Source: Dendrocalamus latiflorus (taxonomy: Eukaryota > Streptophyta > Magnoliopsida > Poales > Poaceae). Taken from it: 64,000 nucleotides of DNA. A program made the position numbers and the translations under genes. Positions 25,701 through 37,700 of this stretch are shown piece after piece (the stretch's first letter is position 1; every line of letters begins with the position of its first letter). The notes below the pieces were generated by a model. That model ran no database searches, had not been told where the DNA came from, and saw only the letters and a list, made by a program, of their open reading frames with translations. Location: positions 25,623,271 through 25,687,270 of the forward strand of contig CM029664.1 in the NCBI GenBank assembly GCA_017311315.1, written 5' to 3'.

Positions 25701-28700
25701 TAATGGCTATGAAATATGTAGGTATGTGACTGAATAAAATCAGTCACCTTGGGCATCTGTAGTGTATATAACCCAAGAGGTCTTAAGGTGGGTCTCATCT
25801 AAACCTTAAGGCTGACTCCATAGCGTACATAACCCAAGGGGCTTTAAGACGGTCCCACTTGGCAGATAAAGAAAAATTGTATTTTAATGCTTGTGGCTAG
25901 GTCTTTAGCTTGAGGACCAGTCTTAAGTCTTTTTTGCTTATAGCCTGCTTAAGATTACCCCTGTAATGTATAAGGCTGACCTTAAGGTGGCTTAAGACCC
26001 TCTATTTTCATACACTACAGATGCAACCCCCACGTTTTAACATCCCAAACCATAGTGAATTGAACTTGGCATCAGGCACACCTTCCCAAATCACATCAGA
26101 GATCTTTATTATTATAACAGTGTTCCAGGGTTTAGATAGAAGTGTCAGCTATAGCAATGAGTTAGTGTGGTAGTTACTTAATGAAATGCGTGCAAACCTT
26201 TTGCGAGTTCTTGAAAAAAAGGAATTATTGTGGAGAAGGAGAAGCATCAGTTATAGCAATGGAACTATATGTAGAAGAAGCATATATCGGATATTATAAA
26301 AATGGAAACAACTTACCATCTTCCTCCAGTTTGTCATTGCAGTGATGACAGATAGGAGAGTGACCTGTGTGGCTCCACCAGCTACCATGCCCATCCAAAA
26401 CCCCATTCCTCTTAGATGCATTGCAAAACCAAGAATAAGAGAAACAGGAACTCCAACGAGATAGAATGCACCCAGGTTAACATAGGCGCCTAAATGCTGC
26501 CATCCACAGCCCCTAGAAACGCCTGGCAAAAATGAAGCATTAAGGCATCAGCATGACAAAGACCTCAATAATGCTCAAGTTTCCATAGGATAAAAAATTT
26601 CAACCAAGTATGTTGTTTTCGAATTTTGGATTATCTTAAATGATTGCTTCTGTTTACATATCTGGAAGTAAGGTAAAAGCATTGCTATCAAATGGAATCG
26701 TCTACTGCCTCTTATCAGGTTATGATCGTTCTGTAAATTTGTACACATTTACATCACAAAGTTGTAATTCTTTACGGGCAGCGCATGCTGAATTGTTGAT
26801 TACTCCTAATAATTTCCATTGATCATATTGCATTAATGATGTCTAACAGAAACACTGCCCTATACAGTGTACTCATTAGTACACGGTTTTGCATAACAAA
26901 CACAAAATTTCGAACTAGACCCATCATCTAGTTTACATCTTTATGTGAAACAGTAAAATTTGCCTGTAGAAGACAAATACGGATACCTGAAAGGACTCCC
27001 TGGAGGCTGTCTGTAATAACTGAAATGGAAAGTACGGGTACCATTCTGGTGACATAATTTATAACCTCCTCCTCGTTGCTGAAAGCAATCCCGACCAAGT
27101 GGCGCAATGCTAGAAGAGTCGTGCTCACCAGGACTGCTGAACAAACTATAATAGATAAAGCAACGCCTACTACCAAGCGGGCACCTTCTGGGTTCCCTGC
27201 ACCTAGCTCATTTGAGACACGCACACTGGCACATGGATATAACAAGAATTGGGTTAAATATGTCGGCAGAAAGAGATATAATTTGAGGATAATTTAACAA
27301 AGGAATACGTCCATTTTACACCCCTTAAGCTAAGCCCAGAAAATAACCTCTTAACTCCAAAACTGTGCACTTTTCAAGTTGCAAAACACCCCCCTCGTCC
27401 TAAACCACCCTGTTTTTGGATGACGTGGCATCTACGTGTTCAAGTTATGCTGACTTGGAGCATCCACATGGACCAATGAAGCGCATTTAGCCAAAAAAGA
27501 ACACTTGCCTCTTCACTACTTCTAATATCATCCATTCATCTAAGTAGATTCAATCCGACACGTCTAAATCTAAGTATACTCTTCTTCTGTTAGGTACTGT
27601 TAGAAATTGGCCCATTTAATTATGGCCTATTTACTTAATTCCAAAGCATGCATGGTTTAGTACCATATTGCTAAGGCAAGATGAGGAAGACCGATTTATA
27701 AGGTGTAGTCCTCACCGCTCCTTGAATATGGAAAGAGATGGTATGAGAATGGTTCTGTCTAGTCACACACACGCGCGCACGTATTCGCGTATTTTCGCGT
27801 GATTTGCGACGCGCGACCGTGCCGTGCGTGGCACGCCACTTAGCAGACCAAGTCTATCTTTATTTTACTAAACTCTGCACCTCTCTCTCTCTGTTTGAAT
27901 GAGATTCAAACATTTGAATGATGCAGTTACAAGTGAATTTACACTGCTTAATTTGTGATTTGATGAGCCAGTTACCAGTGCATAATTCTGTTTAAAACGC
28001 AGCAGTTACTAGTGAGTAGTAACTGCAGCGCCCTTAAAAGGGCCTGGAGATATCCAGGAAAAAAGAGAGAATTTTGCACCTCCATTCTTCCCCTACTTTC
28101 TGCTCTGTTGTGTTGTCTGAACCTTGTCGATCTTTCTTCCCGGCGTGCACCTGGAAGGAGGGAGAGCGGCTATCTCCGAACCGTTGCCGCAGAGAGTACC
28201 TGCACGGGGCGGCAATAAGGTTTCTAGGCAGCGTATCTGCGCGACCGCTCACTGCACTGCAACATCTACGTTCTGCACTGTGTCAAGCCTGCATGGCTTC
28301 TTGTTCTTCATCAGGCTAACAAATAAGTCGTTCGTGCGCACATTCGACTTTAATACTATATTGTTTTTTTCTTGTGTATATTTTGAAGTATGATGAGTAG
28401 TTTACTGTTAGTTGTGAGTTTTGCATCATTAGTTTATTATTTTTGTCTCCTACTAAAATTTGGAATTAAAATATTGCCCACATTTATAACAGGTACCACC
28501 TAAGCCAAAACTAGTGATGTAGCTGTCAACGTAGTGAAAACCACTGATGAAACTAGCCTAGGGTGACAAATGAACGGTTGTCATAGTTGGAGGGTGAAAA
28601 GTGAACGGTTTTAGAATAGAAGATTGTTTTCTAGACTCGGGCAATAGTTGAGGGGTGTAAAATGCACTTGTTCCTTTAACAAATGTACTGTCCCACCTTG

Positions 28701-31700
28701 CAGCTGTTCCAATACCGTACGGGAGATTGTACAATAATACAACTGTAGATATGCTGTTCAAAAGGACATTAATTTGGTAAGCAATGTAGTACAGGATGCA
28801 AGAATTTCTTATTTATAGCTCTGCTAATGCATACCATATAGAAAACACTGAAGTTTCAAGTGCTGGATTTGGTAATATTCCAGAAAGCAGAACAAGCAGC
28901 TCGTAAGACCACCACTCAAGGCTGTTGTTATCAAGGTAAGTTAGATTGATTTCTGGGTAGAAAAAGGTACAAAATTGGAAGCTTAACCAAGGTCATGATT
29001 ACTTTTCGGATTAACTTGACATAATGTACGTATAAGCTTATCTTCTTCATTATAACTATTTGAAATTTAATTGTATGAATCATGAATGTATATCTTGATT
29101 GTCGGATGGACCATATCCAATGGCCAAAGTATTTCCTGCCTTCATATTAAATATGCTTTCATGCTTTGGTGAGACATGTATAATGCACAATAGAATGCTT
29201 CATCAAAAAGTACTTCATTATCATTATCAAAACTTTGACCAGTAATACAGCATAAAACTATTTAGATTTATCGCATGAATATAGTATTAGTAGATTTTTC
29301 ATCAAAACTACTTCATTATAGTTATGTTTTTAATAATTTTTGCTAATATAATTATAAAAAATGATCGAAGGTATGTATTGGAGACCATATCAATGTCCAA
29401 AACTATAAGTAAAAGACAATGGATCGGAGGGTGCATAAGCACATAGGAGTATCAAACACTTAAGTGAACTAATCAGGCCTCCTGCATACCTTATTTCCTG
29501 TTCTAGAGGCTAAAATAACATCTGTTTGAAAACAGGGGGGAATAACATTTACTTACCAAATCATAAGAGCCGATGGTATAGCCAACCGCATGAAACTGCC
29601 AATCCCTCTGAAAGCTTCACACTCGAGTGGAGCACGAGTTTCCTCACAAGAAGGTGAGAACTTAATGTAAAGACCAAGAACAGTCACTTCAACCCAATCA
29701 CAGATGCTGACCGATAAAGCAGCTCCAGCATTACCCATCCCAACTTTATAAACCATGAACCAACACAAAGGAATGAAGAGAGTGAGTGTTATCAAGGAGC
29801 TCAGAACCATAGGAAGGATTAGGCTCTGAGATTGGAGGAACTTTGAAAAGCATTGAGCAACAGAGAAGGCGAATAAACCAGGGATAAGCCACAATGCATA
29901 TTTGCCAGCCTCACTGGCTATTTGTGGTTCCTGACCCATGAGAGGAAGTACCTCCGGGATGAAAACCCATAGCATGGCGATGGGCACACTCACAATAAGA
30001 AGTACAATTATGGATCTGTAGGTATATAAGGATAGCTTATGATACTGTTCTGCTCCATAGGCCTGTCCACAAATAGTTTCCAATCCTGATGCCAGTCCAG
30101 TCTAAAAGGAAAACTGCATCAGTAATGAAGTAATGAAAGATATACATATTGTAACATTGTAAGGGAAGAAATGAAACTCAAACTATCAGGATAAAGCACA
30201 GAGAGAATGCTCAAAGACTATCTAGAATAATGATGACGGCTAAATATGCAAGCCCACAAGTAGATCCTCCATGTACTGCACGGCATGGAAAATTCCTGGC
30301 AAATATTCGTATTGTAAAAGAATGTGCATTGTTGTATATAAGGATTTCAGGTCTACATGGTTTAAATTAACACCTAGGACAAACAAGATTTTTCTAACTT
30401 TTTAAATTTCAGGTCTTGAGTTCGCAAGAGCAACCGGATTAGGTATATAGATGAAACAGAGGTACAGTTTGGAACCAAATATCACAACGTTTAATGCGAG
30501 CTTCATGTTAGCTGGTTAACTTGGATCTACTAATTAAGGGCACTGGTGAACAACATATAACGGTATTAAACAAATCATTTAACAAGAGCTGCACTGGCAC
30601 CTACACTTTGAATCAGCAGACAGTCCTGAATAATCTATTTGCCTCCTTAACACGCCGACAGAATGACAGTTGTTTAATGAAGTTAACAAAGTCTCACAGG
30701 ACCACTCATGCATATCTGCCTTAGTGCAATCCATGAGCAATCTCCGTCATGGCGGCATACTCTGTAATACCACTAAAAATACAAAAGGGAAGAAATACAT
30801 GGAATGAAAACAATCCAAAGGAGAATAAAGGAAATTAAGTAGAGTTTTACCGTCAGACCCATCAGCTTTTAGAATGCCGAATAAAAGTAGCGCTCACTGA
30901 GGTTCCCCGACCGTCCAGGGACGGTCAGCGCTGTCTCGCGTTTGAGTTCTCATTATCTGGCAAAAAATTCCATTCTTACCTTGTACCAACTTACCCACCG
31001 TTGTAGAAAAGTCTCAAACAATGTAGAGTTGCCTTTGGACCAAAAGGTCCATGAGGCACATAACCAGCCAAGGCTAAAATGGGAAGGGCATAAATGGTAA
31101 TGCAAACAGAGAGAGAGAGTCATGGCCATGCCCCTCATAAGCCAGCCAGCAAGCCCACATTTTCTCATCTGCTCCCTCATCCTCTCTCAGTCAAGGTAAG
31201 AGCAAAGCTAGAGGGAGCAAACCACTCCCCATTTCCATTTCGCAGCCAAGACCGAGAGCCAACTCTACTCATAAGCCAAAACCACTCAACCAGTGAAGGC
31301 CTTTCTTCCCCATTTCTTCCTTCTCTTCTGAGACAGGGAGCAAGACCGAGCTCATCCACCAAAACACCATCCACACCATAAGAAAGGGAGTAAAGAGAAG
31401 GCCAGGAAGAGAGGAGGCCCCAAGGAGTTCGGGAAGGCTGGGGCGTAAGGACAGCGTTGACGACTACAGAGAACGTCGATGACCGTCGAACCCACACCCA
31501 GCCGACCGTTGAGTATGCCTACTTTCCCTCCACAATCCCATGGCACAGCACAATAGCACGCAAAAGTAGACGAAGTGCATATAGAAAAGGGGAGGTAGAG
31601 CAAACCGTCCCCATAGTAGGAGGGTTGGCTGGCCGGCTGCAAGCCATGGCCAACGAGCTCGAACCCACGGGGGGAGTGGTGCCGGAGCTGTGGTCAGCGC

Positions 31701-34700
31701 TAGGCACCGACGGCTGGCGGTGACGACCGTACGGGCAAGCCAATGACCGGGAGGACAGGGGAGGCCGAGCCACAGTGTCGGTAGCCGAGCCAGGGGTGAC
31801 GCTAGGGAAAGGTGGCGGCGTCAGCAGATCCGACGTCAGGGGCGCCACCGAAGGGAAGCCTGAGGCGGCGTGGCCAAAGCCCCAAAGACGGCGGTGCTGG
31901 TTGAGTCGTACCAAACCGAGCTGGGGGAAGCGCCATGGGCGGCGGCGGACTAGTGCCAGATGGAGAGGGGAGGTGGAGTGGCCGGAGATAGGAGTAGCAC
32001 CAGGCTCCCAGCTGGTGGCGTGCCGTGGTCGGCGAGCCCGAGGGAAGACCGAGAGGGAGGTGGCTGGTTCTGGCCCTGGCTGGCCGGATTTGAAGGTGGG
32101 AGAGAGTGGGAGAGGGGGAAAGGTTGGGGCGGCGGAGGAGCCGTCAGTGGCGAGCTCCGGGCCCACGATGCCCAAGCTTGGCCGTGCACCACCGCATCAC
32201 CTGGGTTACACCAAGCCTTTCGACCGAATAAAGGAGAGAGAGAGAGAAAAGAGAGGGCTCGGGTTGGGGGAAAAGAAAAGAGAAATAGAGAAAAAAAAAG
32301 AAGAGGGAGGAAAAGGGAAAGAAAAGAAAGGGGGAGAAAAAGAAAAGAAAAATGGGGGTTTGGTACCTGTGCGACGGGTCCTTAACTCCGTGCATTTTAT
32401 GCCAGAGTCGGGTTATGCGCATAGAGTCGTTGCTCGCTTAAGCATTGGATTCGATATGATGTGTTGAGTCGAATTAACGTTTGTACAGGTGGAGGTCCCG
32501 AGTCAGAGCCGTCCACGCATCGTCCCCGAGGCTAACCAGGCAAGTGCATGGTAAAGCGGTAAATTCGGGTAGTGTTTGCTATTAGCTGAATGTTGAGGCA
32601 TTGCTTAGCATGATATGGTAAGTTAACTATTTCTGATTGCATGATGAGGAATGATGATTGTTGAGACATGACATGTTGATATGCATAAATGGAGAATTTG
32701 CATTGTATGTATATCATGAAAAGAGATAGTTTTGTGGTATTATTGGTCCACTTGTGTGAACGCTCCATGGGAGAGGAGATTGAGGTCCTCGTATGAAAAT
32801 GACGGGATACTGAGGTCCCCATATGTAAAAGAACAGGCTTGTGATCCCCGCATGGAAATAGAGCGGGCTTGGGTGAGTATCGACGGGTACTCGCTCTGCT
32901 ATACCAATATAGACTAAAGAGATAAGAGAGTGCATGTGCATATGCAATTGCATTATGACAGAGAACGAGTGCAAATGCATAATGATTGGTTGATGAAGAT
33001 TAAATGGAAACAAGTGGTTATTAAAACTGTGATACTTATGGACTAATTTGTGAACCTGTTATTTACTGTTTTACTTTGTACTTACTGAGTATTTGGACTC
33101 ACCGTTACTTTGTTGTTTTTTTAGGTGACCGTTGAGGACGTCATGCACGGGCGGAAGTAGCACATGGATAACTTCACGTACTAGCAGCACTTCGCATATC
33201 AGGTTTTGGGTAACATGTTAAAACTCCACTAGTATGCTAGAATAGTTGCTTAAAATGATATGTTGTAAAGTGGTCGTTGCATTATGAATAAAGTAAAGTT
33301 TGTTTAAAATGATTAGCAGTTGAAAAAAGGGTAAAAGTATGCAATGGTGGTACCATAACCGTTGATTATTTATCCGATAGGTAAAAAAGTGATTGATCTA
33401 TATGTGTAAAGATAAATAAAGATGCATGGAACCATTGCTGCATGCTGTGTGCCTGTCATATCATGACCTGTCATATCATGATCACATGCAAGCTAATAAA
33501 GGCCTAGTCTAAGTTAACAATTTTCATGTGCTAATATGTGTTGCACTGCTGCTAAAATACTCATTTTATTTGCTTCCTTAGGCGAAAGGGCCTCTAGCCT
33601 AGCGGTTAGAGCGCCTCAGTAGCACCCCCAGGTCCTGGGTTCGACTCCCAGTGGGAGCGAATTTCAGGCTTGGGGGAAAAAAATCCCCTCGCCTGCTACC
33701 ACACCAAAGCACAGGTCTAAGGCCCCGCCAGGGCGTTGATCCAAAGGATCCGCCGGTCGTCTTACAAAGGTCGGGCGTTGGTGCCGCTGTGTAAGGGTGG
33801 AGCAGGGGTTCGGGGGTTTTCTCGGTCTGCGTGAGAAGACCTTCTTCTTAAGCATGATGCCCGGGGGGTTTCTTCCCCCCCGCAGGTCGAGTTTTTTTTT
33901 TATTTGCTTCCTTAGCGTCTTAGGATATGTGTAAGGCGTCGCCTCGCCTCGCGCCTTACCGCTTAAAAGGTGTGAGGGGGGTAAGTCGCCTCGCCTCGTC
34001 TTACCGCCTTAATAACCTTATTATGAAATAAGGAAATGCTGGCCCATCATGTTTGTAAAACTGATAAAGGGATTAGAATTAGATTGACGGAGAGTACATA
34101 AAAAAAACTTATAGTTTAGCTGCAGAAAACATATTTGAACAAGGGGATGGCTATGGTACATACAACTTTTAGTTACAAAAAGTTATTAATTTTTTCCTAC
34201 CTAGACATTTTTTCCATTCTCACTTGCAGAAAGATCAGTGGACAACGACAAAAAGTGTATATAAAATGCATAAATTACATACGTATGTATGGTACATACA
34301 TCTTTTAGTTACAAGAGGTTATTATAGCAAAGATAAAATATTGGCCCAACTAAGATGAGAACATGAATATACCGTGAAGTTTATTTTTTTTCACAAACCA
34401 TTTATTTCTCACATATCTGTGAGTAGCTGGACTGGCACAATACTACAACATGCCGTATATTGTGTAAGGCTTATGATCAAATGGTATAGTGGGCCTTGTT
34501 GGGGAATATGTTCTTTTGGATGTATGTTTTGGAGTCTATCCACAAGCACTCCAGTTTTTTTTCTTTTCCTCCAGTGATCGCACTTAATCCGTTCTAATTG
34601 ATATATGCTACCGAGTGGATTTAAAAGTCCAATGGAACGTATCAAATGAGGACCAATATTAAAATAGAATAATAAGAACTAGCAATCTCACCCATTGAAT

Positions 34701-37700
34701 TGAATCTAGATTGCTCAAATCAACCCCTCAAAGCCGCTAACATTTTCAAAAGACCCCCTGAATTATCCCACTTTGCACTTATAGCCTTCTGATATGGGGA
34801 ACCCACCTTGATCTACACTATTCAACTATTCAACTTTTGATCTGATGGCTGAGACATGAGTTCTTATTATCCTATTTTATGGGTAGTTATTACCAGATAT
34901 GCTCGCTAATTAAAGTCCAAGTCCAAAACTGAAGGAATGGGACCCATGGAAGTAATCTGAATTCAAGTGGGGCTTTAGCTTATAAGCGATGCAACGAGAA
35001 CAAAATCACGTTCGGAAAGACCCCCGGTCTCATACACGATTAATCACACATATCATCATTTTAGATTAAAATGCATGGCAGGTCATTGAACTTGTTGTGT
35101 TGGGTTAACTGCATTACGGCTCTTTCAGATCGCTTGTTTGGATCACTACTGTACGTTTAGTGGTTCATTAGACGGTCACAATGGCACACATGGCAGTGCA
35201 TGTTAGTGGCAAATTTTCAAAAAACAAAACCTAGGCAATTCTCATTTGTGTCCCCTCAATCCCTAGCCCCCCCCTCCCCAGGGGTAGGAAGAAAGGAAGA
35301 GAGAAGCCCCAATTTTGCATGGTGGCGAGGGGTTGAAGTCGGGGGCCGACCTGCGTAACCGCAGTGAGCTGGTGGCGGAAGGGGTGCGCCGCATGGGGGA
35401 ATAAGAGGGGCCGCTGGCCTCCTACACCGCCATGCTCCATCTCCGACCTCCTGCCCCACCGGTGCACCACTCTATGATGACACCACGCCACCTCGACGCC
35501 GAGCAGGATTGGGGCTTCTTCCTCGGCACCGAGTCCGTCGAGGCGGCGTCGCGCTTGTCATTGTCCATGTCCACCACTTCATCCATATCCTCCTCCCTCC
35601 AGAAGCTCCCGCCGGTGCGGATTCTTGAAGGACCTCCTCCAGAGTTGCACGAGAGGCTCTACGAGGCGAGGAGAGCGGAGATGGGGGAGCTAGATGGCTA
35701 GGCGGCAACGATGGCGAGCTCAAGTGCAGGGCGGAGGCGGACTCGGTGTAGTGCCTGGCAGTGTGGAGCTCTGGGCCTGGGTGACTGGGCGACGGCGGCA
35801 GTGCGCAGCTTAGGCGAGAGGCGGTGGCTGTTTTGGGTGGACGACGACGTGATTGTGCTGGCCACCACCCACCATCATTGGAAGGGAAGAGAAAAAGGAG
35901 AGAGTTTTTTTAAAAGTTGGTGTGGACACGTGTATGACGTGTTCTCATAGGGGCTGTGCGGGGGACGCAAGTGTATTCACTTGCGTGGTAATGGGTTAAA
36001 ATTTAACCAACAACTAACTCAATCCTTACTTAAAAAAGTTCAAAATCTCATCAAACCTAATCCAAAGAACATTTTCTATAACCCAATCTAACCTATTTTC
36101 ACCCAACCCAACCTGAATAGTTGAAATGGGTTGAAACCATTTTCAACTTATTTCAAACCCGTTACCCACTCTTCACTAATCTATTACATACAAGTGCAAG
36201 TGTATTTATAGGAAATATTTGAAAAAGTTCATGATTTAGAATTTCCAACTTACGTTCACACCATAAAAGTTTCACAAAATTTTCTAAAATTTACCATAGA
36301 TGATTTTGGATATACAGGCACTACTTGTACAAATTATTAGGCCTACGCATATAAGTCAAACTAACAAACTTTTATAGAAAACTTTTGAAAAGTTCGGTAT
36401 TTAAAATTTATAACTAGTATTCACACCATAAAAGTTTCATGAAATTTTATGAAATTTATTATAGATAATTTCAAGTATAAAGACACTACTTTGTGCAAAT
36501 TATTAAGCCTAGTCACACATGTAGAACTAATAGGCTTTTATAGATTTTTTTTTGAAAAGATTCGGTATTTAAAATTTTAAACTCGCGTTTACACTATAAA
36601 AGTTTCATAAAATTGCCTAGAATTTACTATAGATGATTTAGGGTATAGAAATGCTACTTTGTGCAAATTGTTAGGCCCAGACATATAGGTGGGACTAATA
36701 AACTTTTATAGGAAAAGTTTGGAAAAATTCGATATTTAAAATTTATAACTTGCCTTCACACCATAAAAATGTTACGAAATTTCTTGAAGTTTACCACATA
36801 TGATTTCGGATTTAGGGACAGTACTTTGTACAGATTATTAGGTATAGGCATATGGATGGAACCAACATGCTTTTATAAATTGTTTTTAAAAAAGGTTCGG
36901 TATTTGGAATTTTTAACTCGCATTGACACTATAAAAGTTTCACAAAATTACCAAGAATTTACTATAAATGATTTAGGGTATAGAGACGCTACTTTATGCA
37001 AATTGTTAGGCATAGACACATACGTGAGACCAACAAATTTTTATAGGAAACTTTTGAAAAAGTTCAATATTTAAAATTTATAATTCACATTCACATTATA
37101 AAAATTTCATGAAATTTCTTTAAATTTACTATAGATGATTTCAAATATAGGAACGCTACTTTGTAAAAATTATTAGGCCTAGATGACCAGATAGACCTTA
37201 TGGGTAGGACCAACCCGGGGTGAGCTATATTGCAACACCACATGTTGAACCCGTTCTTAACCCAATTTCAATCGAAAATTTTAGAACACATTTTAACCTC
37301 ACCCAACCCTTTTTATGAGATAACCCAACCTGACTCAACTCATTCGTTCTTTCAACCTATTTCCACCCAACCAAAGTCAATCTAATCAAAAACCTAACTC
37401 ATTTAACCTATTTGAACCCAACCCATTAACACCGGTATTCACTTGTGACTGGCTGGCTAATGAACCACTAAATGCATATTAGTAACCTAAACGTGTATTT
37501 TTGATAATACCGTGACCCAGTTGACTCAAGGCAAAACCCGCCAAGCATTTTACTCTTCATTTTATTAGTCACCCTTCAGTGAGCAACTGAGACGGACAAA
37601 GATAGTTGCGTCATAATAGAAGTGCAAGCAGTCAAGCACCCAGTCCAAAACTGAAGCCCAAAGCACACATTAACACAAGGTGCTACCTAAGGTGAGTCAA

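Larger units (their letters stand above)
35064..37556. mobile_element. MULE-like element with about 130-bp inverted repeats and a GC-rich cargo
   Basis: Left (35064-35200) and right (37446-37556) ends are imperfect inverted repeats. Matching blocks include TAAAATGC(A/T)TGGC(A/G)GGT and TTTAGTGGTTCATTAG. The flanks share the 8-bp TCATTTTA (35056-35063 and 37557-37564). The interior at 35260-35930 is GC-rich, with an open frame at 35432-35701 ending in ELHERLYEARRAEMGELDG that belongs to no family I recognise. Long inverted ends plus a GC-rich interior suggest a Pack-MULE that carries host gene fragments. A second element is nested at its right side. Confidence 0.68.

Noticed and set aside
26174..26209. 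An alternative last MATE exon (12 codons) directly after exon 6
   Set aside because: It has an AG acceptor and fits the phase, but its residues do not resemble any MATE C-terminus, whereas 7739-7795 does so exactly.
31457..32467. Overlapping 200-codon frames on both strands in MATE intron 1
   Set aside because: GC- and purine-rich composition of an LTR-like block explains them; both strands are open, no domain is recognisable and the tail is Lys/Glu low complexity.
33595..33660. A tRNA gene
   Set aside because: A and B boxes are present, but there is no acceptor-stem pairing, and the sequence is the head of a SINE with target duplication and T tail.
36769..37074. A protein with two 56-residue repeats
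   Set aside because: It results from two 167-168-bp satellite units that happen to be open; the other four units contain stops.
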